A DNA stretch of 58,233 bases from positions 1-58,233 of the forward strand of contig DASUFH010000292.1 of NCBI GenBank assembly GCA_036274645.1, given 5' to 3'. Below the pieces are notes generated by a model. It worked only from the letters and a program-made list of their open reading frames with translations. It was not told the DNA's origin and ran no database searches. Made by a program: the position numbers and the translations under genes. The stretch comes from DASUFH01 sp036274645. GTDB taxonomy: Bacteria; Acidobacteriota; Terriglobia; 20CM-2-55-15. This document shows positions 43,734 to 51,950 of this stretch, piece by piece; positions within the stretch are counted from its first letter, which is position 1; each line of letters begins with the position of its first letter.

Positions 43734-45224
43734 TTGAACGAAGATCGTTTGAAGATTGCCGTGTTTATTGACTTCGACAACATAGAAATCGGAGTCAAGA
43801 GCACCCTTAACCGCCATTTTGACGTGGGAACGGTGCTGGAAGCCATCAAGGAGCGGGGCGAAGTCGTCACGAAGGTGGCTTATGGAGACTGGAAACGAGC
43901 GGGCGACCACAGTCGCAGTATGACGCAGCATGCGATTCAGATGGTGCAGCGCAACCTGACTCCGGGCGGAGACAAGAATGGCGCTGACATCAACCTCGCG
44001 TTGGACGCGCTGGAAATGGCGTTCACGCGAAATCACATCAACGCGTTCGTGATTGTCGGTGGCGATAGTGATTTCATGGCCCTGGTCGAGAAGCTGAAGC
44101 AGTACGACAAGAAGGTGATGGTAGTCGGCGGTAGATCCTTTACCAGCATCATCCTTCAGAAGAACTGCCACGAGTTTATCGCGTACGAAAATCTCATCCA
44201 GCCGCAGTCCAGCGGTGGCCATCGCAAACCTGCCGAACGCGCTCGCGCGGTCGAGGCGGGAGATGGGAACCTGGCCAAGGCGCTTCCCCTCGTTCGCCGG
44301 GCGCTCAAGGTGTTGTCGGATCGGGAAGTATCCCCTCAACTCGGCCTGCTCAAGAGCACATTGCTACAGCTGGATTCGACCTTCTCGGAGAGGGACTACG
44401 CCGCGAGCACGTTCCGCGATTTCATCGAAAAGATGGCCGCGGCGGGTTACGTCAAGCTGAAGCAGGTCGATCGCAGCATATTGGTTGAACTGGTCGATGC
44501 GGAAGCGCCCGCCGTGGAAGAGGGCGCCCGTGAGACCGAGCGTGAGGCCGCGGTGGAGCCCGCCGTGGAGGTACCGCCTACGCCGCCTACCGTCGAGCAG
44601 ACCGACGAGTGTCTGCGCGCGCTTCGCGAGGCGTTCCTCAACGCGAAGTTCAACCCGCACTGGCCGATGTACGTGCGTAACGTGAAGCAGTATGTGAAGA
44701 ACGCGGCCCCCGGCTTTGACGAGCGGCGCTTCGGCTTCGCCAATTTCCTCGAGGCGTTGCGAGCCGCGCAACGTGGCGGTTTGTTGCGTCTCGAACGCAA
44801 CCGTCAGGGAATCCTGCGCGTGTTCCAGGGAAGCCAGTTCCCGTCGGCTGACCGGCGTGGTCTTCCGGTTGATGACGTGATGCCGGCCGAGACCGAGACC
44901 GATGCGATTGGGGGCGATCTGGTCCCGGACGCCACGGTAACCGTGCTGGAGGAAGCCGCGGCTGTTGTCGAAGCCGAAGCGATCATTGACGCGGCGCCGG
45001 AATCGGGTGAGATTGCCGAGGAGAGCGTCGAAGTGATTGCGGATGGTCTGGAAGAGGAGCCGGAAACCCAGCCGGAGGAGTCCACCGCGGCACGGCGGCG
45101 CCGGCCGAGCTCAGCCACCCGGAAGAAGACCGCTGTCCCGCGAGGTTCGGGAGCGAGACGAACCCGGAAGAAGGCGGCGGGCGAAGGCGAGCAGGCTGGG
45201 GCGAACGACTCGTCGGTGGATTGA
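43734..45224 (+). CDS. NYN-domain predicted ribonuclease with two LOTUS/OST-HTH domains
   Basis: 496 residues from TTG at 43734. The NYN/PIN-like domain (1-155) retains acidic residues for metal: FIDFDN (Asp13/Asp15), KNGADI (Asp85) and GGDSDF (Asp111/Asp113), as in LabA/DUF88 proteins. LOTUS/OST-HTH domains follow at about 178-253 and 291-365. The tail is acidic (390-450), then basic (RRRRPSSATRKKTAVPRG). LOTUS domains bind RNA, so an RNA-targeted nuclease is predicted. The pairing recalls eukaryotic MARF1-type proteins. Monocistronic. Confidence 0.88.
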   Translation: MNEDRLKIAVFIDFDNIEIGVKSTLNRHFDVGTVLEAIKERGEVVTKVAYGDWKRAGDHSRSMTQHAIQMVQRNLTPGGDKNGADINLALDALEMAFTRNHINAFVIVGGDSDFMALVEKLKQYDKKVMVVGGRSFTSIILQKNCHEFIAYENLIQPQSSGGHRKPAERARAVEAGDGNLAKALPLVRRALKVLSDREVSPQLGLLKSTLLQLDSTFSERDYAASTFRDFIEKMAAAGYVKLKQVDRSILVELVDAEAPAVEEGARETEREAAVEPAVEVPPTPPTVEQTDECLRALREAFLNAKFNPHWPMYVRNVKQYVKNAAPGFDERRFGFANFLEALRAAQRGGLLRLERNRQGILRVFQGSQFPSADRRGLPVDDVMPAETETDAIGGDLVPDATVTVLEEAAAVVEAEAIIDAAPESGEIAEESVEVIADGLEEEPETQPEESTAARRRRPSSATRKKTAVPRGSGARRTRKKAAGEGEQAGANDSSVD

Positions 45225-45326
45225 CGCAGGGCGCCGGCGCCTGCATGGGCCGCCGGCGCTTCTTCGGGCGAACAGGGACGCGCCGACCGGATATCAGATC
45301 ACGATCTGAAAATCGGAGGGGGAGTC

Positions 45327-46322
45327 ATGAGAAAAGCGGTGTTTGCGCTTTGCGCCGCCCTGACGCTGGGATCCGCAGCGCTGGCTCAACTGCGCGTGGA
45401 TGTCGCCCTTGTGGAGATCGTCGCTACCGTGACCGACGATCGGGGGCGCTATGTTTCCGGCCTTACCGCGGATGACTTCATTCTGGAGGAAGACGGCGTG
45501 CCCCAGGCCATTGCGCACGTTACTCCTTCGAACAACCTTCCCGTGAGCCTGGGTATCCTGCTCGATGTCAGTTCAAGTATGCGCCGCAAGATGGATACGG
45601 CGACGGCGGCCATCGAGCGCTTCATTCGAACAATCCATGAGGATGACGATATCTTCCTGATGACCTTCGCCGATCGGTCGGCGATTCTCCAGGAATTCAC
45701 CAACGATCGGAACAAGCTGGGCGCGGCCATGCGCCGCATTCAACTCGGTCCCAATACCGCGCTTTATGACGCGGTGGACGACGGCCTGCTGCACATTCAG
45801 CGGGCCATCTACAAGAAGCGGGCCATTCTGCTGGTCACCGACGGGGAAGAAAGCGGGGCGAGCGCAGACACCTACAATGAAGCGCTGGCCAATGTACGTG
45901 AGGATGAGGTGATGCTCTATTGCCTGGGAATCGCGCCATCCAGTACCGTCGACGACTTCCCCCGACCATCCCTGCGCGGCCCATCCCTCGGCCCGGCGCC
46001 GCGCGGGGGGCCACGCGGCGGCTTTGGCTCCGGCTTCCTTCCTCAGGCTCAGCGGCGGGGCGCCGGATCTCTGGACACGGTAAACATGGAAGTGCTCCGG
46101 GCGTTTGCAGACGCCAGCGGCGGCCAGGCCTGGCTGGTCCGTGACGAAGGCCGGGACATGGACCGCATCATGGACATCATTGCCAACGAACTGCGCAACC
46201 AGTACAACATCGATTACTACCCGTCGCGGCCACTGAAAGACGGTAAGTGGCATCAGGTTGAAATCCGAATGAAGAACCCCCGCCACACGGTGCGCGCGCG
46301 GAAGGATTACTTCGGCGGCTGA
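45327..46322 (+). CDS. VWFA-related exported protein (acidobacterial VWA family)
   Basis: 331 residues. Signal peptide MRKAVFALCAALTLGSAALAQ. A beta region (VEIVATVTDDRGRYVSGLTADDF) leads into the VWA domain with MIDAS DVSSSM and LVTDGEES. It ends NQYNIDYYPSRPLKDGKWHQV, typical of the family named for Acidobacteriota. A Gly/Pro/Arg-rich loop (RGGPRGGFGSGF) interrupts the VWA fold after the central part. Probably a secreted adhesion or assembly factor; the partner is unknown. GGAGG precedes the ATG at 45327. Confidence 0.93.
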   Translation: MRKAVFALCAALTLGSAALAQLRVDVALVEIVATVTDDRGRYVSGLTADDFILEEDGVPQAIAHVTPSNNLPVSLGILLDVSSSMRRKMDTATAAIERFIRTIHEDDDIFLMTFADRSAILQEFTNDRNKLGAAMRRIQLGPNTALYDAVDDGLLHIQRAIYKKRAILLVTDGEESGASADTYNEALANVREDEVMLYCLGIAPSSTVDDFPRPSLRGPSLGPAPRGGPRGGFGSGFLPQAQRRGAGSLDTVNMEVLRAFADASGGQAWLVRDEGRDMDRIMDIIANELRNQYNIDYYPSRPLKDGKWHQVEIRMKNPRHTVRARKDYFGG

Positions 46323-46418
46323 TTGTGTAGATTGGCGAGCCGGTCCTTCGATCGGGCCGTTGGCGACTAACTTCTGCGCTGGTGTGACGTTCCGTAGCCC
46401 GGATTTCACACGAAGGCG

Positions 46419-47633
46419 CTATGTGTCCAGGCGTGACTGCGGCGCCGGAGGCTGACGGTATAGCCATAGGGCGATCGTGGCCGCCAGGAGCGCTGTGGCT
46501 GCAAAATCGAATCCCATGGCCTGCATGGAGCGCTGAGCCCATGAGCCCGGGATGAGGGGTTGGACCAGCGCGAAGCCTCCGGCCGCGTACAGCGGCGCTC
46601 TCCATTTTCCCTGAAGAATGCGTCCGGCGACGATGGCCGGCCAGAGCAGTACGACCAGCGCGTATTTTTGCGTGAAAGGTTGAACGAGCGGCAACAGCGC
46701 GAACGCCAGTCCGTCGACGATCTCGATTCTGCCACGATAGCGGCGGTAAATGAGGATCAGCAATCCAGCGTAGGCTGCTGCGCCTGCGGCGACCGCCAGC
46801 GCGCGGATCAGCGCCGGATCGAGTTCCGCGATGTGTACAAGCGGATAGTTGCCGTCCGGGAGCCGCGAATAGTCGATGAACGTGAGATAGCGCATCATCA
46901 CGCCACGGAGCGACTGGCTCGGAAACCAGATCTCGCTGTCGCCTGTCTGCGTCGTGAACTCCTGCCGGAACCACTCGCTCAGAAGGTCGAGATTCCTCTG
47001 AAACCCGAATGAAATGGCCGGCAACAGCGCGAATGCGGCCGTAAACGCCACGGCCCACAGCGCCGTGCGATGGCGGCGCCGCGCCACCAGGCAGGGCAGG
47101 AAAAACAAGGGCCACACCTTCAGATTGATGGCGAGACCCAGCGCGGCGGCCGGCCACAGAGTGGTTCCGTCAGCGCGGAGCAGGGCGTACGCGGTGAGCG
47201 CAAACACGAGCGACTGCGCGTTGCCGAAGCGGAGATCCTCAACCACGTATGGACCGGCGATCAGGAGAGGCGCCCACCACGCCCACGCTCCTTCGGGCGG
47301 CGCAAACTTCCGCCACAATGCCCGCGTGAGCAGCGCGAGCGCCGCCACCTTGAGAACCGCCCAGAGGGCGGCGCCCCAGGGCAGCGGAAGAGCGGCGATG
47401 GGGGCGAACAGGGGAAGAAAGAGCGGAGGATATCGATAATGCTGGGGCCAGCCCAGTCCACTCGTCACCCCGTACACCGCGCCACCGCCGAACACGCGGC
47501 GCGCGCCGTAATGGTACACGCGAAAATCCAGCGGATGGCCCGCCGCGTATAAGGCAAAACCGGCTGCGATTATCCCCAGGCCGACAACCACCCCGATCCG
47601 GATCCGCGTCCGCTGTGGCAAAACAGTCGTCAT
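46419..47633 (-). CDS. GT87-like polytopic membrane glycosyltransferase
   Basis: 404 residues from ATG at 47633. About 10 hydrophobic helices. GHPLDFRVYHYGARRVFGGG after TM1 and HYRYPPLFLPLFAPIA fit GT87 (DUF2029), in which an Asp after TM1 is catalytic; also LRFGNAQSLVFAL and NLKVWPLFFLPCL. Members use polyprenyl-phosphate sugars for envelope glycans. Substrate unknown. The VOC remnant ends 11 bp upstream. Confidence 0.82.
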   Translation of the reverse strand: MTTVLPQRTRIRIGVVVGLGIIAAGFALYAAGHPLDFRVYHYGARRVFGGGAVYGVTSGLGWPQHYRYPPLFLPLFAPIAALPLPWGAALWAVLKVAALALLTRALWRKFAPPEGAWAWWAPLLIAGPYVVEDLRFGNAQSLVFALTAYALLRADGTTLWPAAALGLAINLKVWPLFFLPCLVARRRHRTALWAVAFTAAFALLPAISFGFQRNLDLLSEWFRQEFTTQTGDSEIWFPSQSLRGVMMRYLTFIDYSRLPDGNYPLVHIAELDPALIRALAVAAGAAAYAGLLILIYRRYRGRIEIVDGLAFALLPLVQPFTQKYALVVLLWPAIVAGRILQGKWRAPLYAAGGFALVQPLIPGSWAQRSMQAMGFDFAATALLAATIALWLYRQPPAPQSRLDT

Positions 47634-47644
47634 GAAACCGGCTG

Positions 47645-47776
47645 CTACTGATCGGTCGTGTAGATGTGCGCGTGACCTGCGGCCACGCCGGCCGCGTTCG
47701 GCGGGGGAATCTGGGCCCACGGACTACAGCCGATGGCGAGCGCGCCGGCGGGCAGCGCAAGCGACGGTAATTTCAT
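47645..47776 (-). pseudogene. Truncated exported VOC/glyoxalase-family remnant
   Basis: A 43-residue frame from ATG 47776: signal-like MKLPSLALPAGALAIG, then PPPNAAGVAAGHAHIYTTD and a stop. The piece NAAGVAxGHxHxY is how exported acidobacterial VOC proteins begin their first beta-alpha-beta unit. The remaining fold is absent, replaced directly by the GT87 start. It lies in the 408-bp gap 47634-48041. Identification rests on about 15 residues. Confidence 0.4.
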
Positions 47777-47880
47777 TCGGTTTAAGACCCCCATCATTAA
47801 TGAGCTCAAGACCGGTGGAGAATATGGGAACCGGGTGGCAATGGCAAGGAACGTGTCGAGTCCGCGCCTTGCCCCGTCTT

Positions 47881-47904
47881 TGTAGGGGCGGTCTATGACC
47901 GCCC
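47881..47904 (+). repeat. GGGGCGGTCTATGACC-type repeat, second copy
   Basis: Shares 21 bases exactly with 21272-21292. The core GGGCGGTC-TAT-GACCGCCC is a palindrome with 8-bp arms here, so it can form a hairpin. Confidence 0.85.
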
Positions 47905-48041
47905 ACGATGTTTCGAAATGCGCTGAGTAGTGAAATGGTGCATGTGCCGAGGTCCGTGACCACTGTGGCAGTGTAGAAGCAGCGCTTGGCCTCCAGGTGT
48001 CGGTGGTTCTATTCTCGAACGGTTTCAAGGGGAGGGAATCC

Positions 48042-48800
48042 ATGCTTAAGAGAAGCGCGTTTACGGCAATCGTCCTGGCGATCCTCTGGTGTCCGGTGTG
48101 GGCGCAAACGCCGGGATCTACCGGGGTGATCGAGGGGAAAATCCTTGGTGGCGATCATCACCCTCTGGAAGGCATTCGCGTTCGCGCTGCCGGTCTGGTG
48201 GCGGGTCAGCAGGTCATGAGCGGCATTTCCACAACCGACGAGACCGGAGCCTACCGCATTACCGGGGTGCCCGCAGGCGAATGGGCCGTGATTGCCGGCG
48301 AGCTGAACACGCCTACGTATTACCCCGGCGTGAACACGGCGACTGACGGAGCGCTGGTGAGGGTTTCCTGGGACAAGCCGGCGACCGGAATCGATTTTGC
48401 GCTGGCTCCCGCAGCGGACACGGATTCGGGAATGCCCACATTGCATGGGACTCACGACTGTTCGAGCACGCTGGAGGTTCGTTGCGAGAACCTGCGCGGC
48501 GCCGTCGTCTATCCGGCGAACCGGCCGGCCGAGCTGGGGGCGAGGGCGAAACTGTCCGGGAAAATCACGGATCGGAGCGGGCGTCCCGTCAGTGGAGCGC
48601 AGGTGACTGCGGCCTCCCGGCAAGGTTTTTCAGAGGTCCTGTTTATGAACTCCACAGACGCGCAAGGGGAGTACTCGTTTGCCAGTCTCCCTCCGGGAAA
48701 CTATTCTATTCGCACAATGATCGAAGGGCGTTCCTTGATCATCACAAGGGAACTGTCTGCTGGAGGGAATACGGCGGATATCCACGACAATACGCGATAG
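48042..48800 (+). CDS. Exported protein with two carboxypeptidase-regulatory-like domains
   Basis: 252 residues from ATG at 48042, with GGGGAGGG upstream. Signal peptide MLKRSAFTAIVLAILWCPVWA. Two CarboxypepD_reg-like Ig folds: VIEGKILGGDHHPLEGIRV ... TTDETGAYRITGVPAGEWAV, and KLSGKITDRSGRPVSGAQV ... TDAQGEYSFASLPPGNYSI. A Cys-containing linker (DCSSTLEVRCENLRG) joins them and may form a disulphide. Such modules are very common in Acidobacteriota, often before TonB-dependent receptors; here no receptor follows. Confidence 0.85.
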   Translation: MLKRSAFTAIVLAILWCPVWAQTPGSTGVIEGKILGGDHHPLEGIRVRAAGLVAGQQVMSGISTTDETGAYRITGVPAGEWAVIAGELNTPTYYPGVNTATDGALVRVSWDKPATGIDFALAPAADTDSGMPTLHGTHDCSSTLEVRCENLRGAVVYPANRPAELGARAKLSGKITDRSGRPVSGAQVTAASRQGFSEVLFMNSTDAQGEYSFASLPPGNYSIRTMIEGRSLIITRELSAGGNTADIHDNTR

Positions 48801-48864
48801 GACGTCGCAGGGAACCAGGCGGGAATTTGTGGGTTGAGCGCGGATTTACCCGCGCTCTTATTGC

Positions 48865-50322
48865 TTACTGCAGGCTGATGGCGCGGTACGCGAGTTCGAT
48901 AATCGGTCCGGGATAGAGCCCGACGCCCAGCGTGAACACGAACGCCGCGGCAAGCGTGATCCGGACCCCGGCTGAAAGGTCCATCCCCGTGGTCTCCGTC
49001 GCGTTGTTCATGAACATGGCGACTACGATCCGCAAATAGTAGAACGCGGAGATTGCCGCATTGATGACCGCGATGACGGCCAGCACGTTGTGATGGCTTT
49101 GCACTGCCGCCGCAAAAAGATAGTACTTGGCGATGAATCCGGCCGTGGGCGGTATTCCCGCAAGCGACAGCAGGAAGATCAGCATCAGAATGGCCGATGC
49201 CGGATGACGGAAGAACAAGCCGTTCATGTCGTCAATCCGCTCGCCCAGAATGTTCTTGCGGCGTAGCGCCACCACGACGGCCCAGACGCCCAGATTCGTG
49301 AACGTATAGACCAGCAGATAGAGGGGGACGGCGGCCATTCCCATCCGGCTGAACGATGTTTCATTACCGGCGATAAATCCGATGAGGACGTACCCGGCAT
49401 GTGAAATCGACGAGTAGGCGAGTAACCGTTTGACGTTCGTCTGAGCGATGGCGGCAATGTTGCCCAGCGTCATCGTCAGGATGCAGGCGACGGTCAGGAT
49501 CGGAATCCAGTATGGCCGCATCGGCCCAATGATGAAGAACAGCACGCGCCAGATCATGACGAAGGAGGCGGCTTTCACGGCCACGGACATGAATCCCGTC
49601 ACGGATGTCGGAGCGCCTTCATAGGCGTCGGGGGTCCATTGATGGAAGGGGACAGCGGCAATCTTGAAGAAGAGTCCCGCAACCACGGCAACGACGGCGA
49701 TCAGCAGGATGGGGTTGTCGGGTGGAGCGCTACCCAGGAAGTTACCGATTTCGAGAAACCGGGTCGAGCCGGAAAAGCCATACAGCAATGAAAACCCATA
49801 GAGCAGAATGGCCGAAGAGAAGGCGCCCAGCAGGAAATATTTGAGCGACGCTTCATTGGAGCGCTGGTTGCCGCGCAGAAACCCGACCAGGATGTACGTG
49901 GCGATTGCCATCGTTTCCAGACCGATATAGAGCGTTACGAGATCCATGGCGCTGGCCATGAACATCATGCCCATCGTGGCAAACAGGATTAACGAGTAGA
50001 ACTCTCCGTGGTGTTCCCGTTCCACTTCCAGGTATCGCATCGACAACAGGATCGTTATGGCCGCTGCCACGAGAAACAGCAGTTTGAAAAACCACGCCAG
50101 TGAGTCCACCACAATGGCGCCGCCGTAGGCCAGGGTGGCTTCCCGTCCGAAAAGTTTGTAGAGGGAAAAGGCTGAACCGCCAATGCCGATAAGGGCAAAC
50201 CAGCCGATTGTTTTCTTCTCCGGAATGACGAGATCGGCAATCAGCAACAGCATTCCGAAGAACGCCAGTTCCAGTTCGGGAATGATGACCTGAAGGTCCT
50301 GCAGCTGGAAGAATTGTCCCAT
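48865..50322 (-). CDS. nuoN: NADH-quinone oxidoreductase subunit N
   Basis: 485 residues, about 14 helices, antiporter-like. Conserved features include a Lys in the amphipathic region (SNEASLKYFLLGAFSSAILLYG), AAVPFHQWTPDAYEGAPT, NVKRLLAYSSISHAGY and TAGFIAKYYLF. It is a proton-pumping subunit of complex I. Last gene of the operon; ATG 50322 is directly after the nuoM stop (TAAATG). Confidence 0.97.
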   Translation of the reverse strand: MGQFFQLQDLQVIIPELELAFFGMLLLIADLVIPEKKTIGWFALIGIGGSAFSLYKLFGREATLAYGGAIVVDSLAWFFKLLFLVAAAITILLSMRYLEVEREHHGEFYSLILFATMGMMFMASAMDLVTLYIGLETMAIATYILVGFLRGNQRSNEASLKYFLLGAFSSAILLYGFSLLYGFSGSTRFLEIGNFLGSAPPDNPILLIAVVAVVAGLFFKIAAVPFHQWTPDAYEGAPTSVTGFMSVAVKAASFVMIWRVLFFIIGPMRPYWIPILTVACILTMTLGNIAAIAQTNVKRLLAYSSISHAGYVLIGFIAGNETSFSRMGMAAVPLYLLVYTFTNLGVWAVVVALRRKNILGERIDDMNGLFFRHPASAILMLIFLLSLAGIPPTAGFIAKYYLFAAAVQSHHNVLAVIAVINAAISAFYYLRIVVAMFMNNATETTGMDLSAGVRITLAAAFVFTLGVGLYPGPIIELAYRAISLQ

Positions 50323-51891
50323 TTAGCGCCTGTCTTCCTGTGCGTGCATGTCGGGCGCGCTCTTGTGCAAGGTTTCGACGAGCCGGCTCACCGGCGCGTT
50401 CAGGCGGTCAAAAAACGGTTTCGGGTAAAGGCCGATCCAGAACGCCATGATGATGAGGGGAACCAGCGTGGCCATTTCCCGCCAGTTCATGTCGAGCAGG
50501 TTCTGGTTCGCCGGATTGTCGAGCTTTCCGAACATCGTGCGCTGATAGAGCCAGAGCATGTAGGCGGCGCCGAGCACGATGCCGGCGCCGGCGGCCACGG
50601 CCCACCAGAGATTGGCTTCCAGCGCGCCCAAAACAATCGGGAACTCGCCGATGAAGCCGTTGAGGATCGGCAGTCCGATCGATGACATGGTCATGATCAG
50701 GAAAACGATGGCGTACTTCGGCATGACACTGGAAAGCCCGCCAAGCTGCGCGATCTCTCGCGTATGGCGGCGTTCATAGATGATGCCGACGATCAGGAAG
50801 AGCGCTCCCGTGGAGATACCGTGGTTGATCTGCTGGATGATGCTGCCGTTCAGTCCGTTCGGGTTCAGCGCAAACATGCCCAGCATGACGAAACCCATGT
50901 GGCTGACCGACGAATAGGCGACAAGCTTCTTCATGTCCGGCTGCATCATCGCGACCAGCGCGCCGTAGATGATGGCGACGATCGACAGGCCGACCATCAG
51001 CGGGACAAATGCATGAGTGCCCGAAGGCAGAATCGGGAGACTGAAACGGAGGAAGCCGTAGGAGCCCATCTTCAGGAGAACTGCGGCCAGGATGACGGAC
51101 CCGGCGGTCGGCGCTTCCACGTGAGCGTCGGGCAGCCAGGTATGGAACGGGAACATGGGAACCTTGATGGCGAATCCGACGAAAAACGCGAGAAACACCC
51201 ACCACTGGAGATTCGCATCCAGGAACGGCCCCATCGCCTGGAACGCGAGAATATTGAATGTGGGCGCGGCGCCGAACTGCGCGGCAATTTCCGGGTGGGT
51301 CGATGCAATCTGCGGATACTGAAAATACAGGGTGATGATTCCCAGCAGCAGCAGGACGGATCCGGCCAGCGTATAGAGGAAGAACTTGATGGCCGCGTAA
51401 AGCTTGCGCGGTCCTCCCCAGACACCGATCAGGAAATACATCGGCACGAGCATGACTTCCCAGAAGACGTAAAACATGAAGAAGTCGAGCGACATGAAGA
51501 CGCCGATCATGCCCGTCTGCAGCATCAGCATGAACGCGTAGTATTCCTTCGTTCGTTCCGTAATCGCGTCCCAGGAGGACAGCACGGCCAGCGGCCCGAT
51601 CAGCGTGGTGAGCATGATCAGGAGCAGGGAAATGCCGTCGATGCCGACGTGGTAATGGGCGCCGAGCGCCGGTATCCAGACCGCGTCTTCGACAAACTGC
51701 ATCTCACCGGCTTTGCTGACATCAAACTGGAACCAGAGCGGCAGTGAGATCAGAAATCCGATCAGCACCACGATATTGGCCCACCACCGGATGGCGTTCT
51801 TGCTTTCCTTGGGGATCAGCAGAAGCGCGAACATGCCGACGAGCGGCCAGAACGCGATGATGGTCAGAATATGGGCGTTAAAGAAATCCAT
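50323..51891 (-). CDS. nuoM: NADH-quinone oxidoreductase subunit M
   Basis: 522 residues, antiporter-like proton-pumping subunit. Seen: DGISLLLIMLTTLIGPLAV, FWEVMLVPMYFLIGVWGG with the conserved Glu, FPFHTWLPDAHVEAPTAGSV, MKKLVAYSSVSHMG and LNGFIGEFPIVLG. It follows nuoL by 59 bp, the longest spacing in the cluster; no gene is in that gap. Confidence 0.97.
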   Translation of the reverse strand: MDFFNAHILTIIAFWPLVGMFALLLIPKESKNAIRWWANIVVLIGFLISLPLWFQFDVSKAGEMQFVEDAVWIPALGAHYHVGIDGISLLLIMLTTLIGPLAVLSSWDAITERTKEYYAFMLMLQTGMIGVFMSLDFFMFYVFWEVMLVPMYFLIGVWGGPRKLYAAIKFFLYTLAGSVLLLLGIITLYFQYPQIASTHPEIAAQFGAAPTFNILAFQAMGPFLDANLQWWVFLAFFVGFAIKVPMFPFHTWLPDAHVEAPTAGSVILAAVLLKMGSYGFLRFSLPILPSGTHAFVPLMVGLSIVAIIYGALVAMMQPDMKKLVAYSSVSHMGFVMLGMFALNPNGLNGSIIQQINHGISTGALFLIVGIIYERRHTREIAQLGGLSSVMPKYAIVFLIMTMSSIGLPILNGFIGEFPIVLGALEANLWWAVAAGAGIVLGAAYMLWLYQRTMFGKLDNPANQNLLDMNWREMATLVPLIIMAFWIGLYPKPFFDRLNAPVSRLVETLHKSAPDMHAQEDRR

Positions 51892-51950
51892 TTAAGACTC
51901 CAGAGTTCGTAACAGGGTGGCCGGATCCATGCGGTTCAACCGGACCGGGT

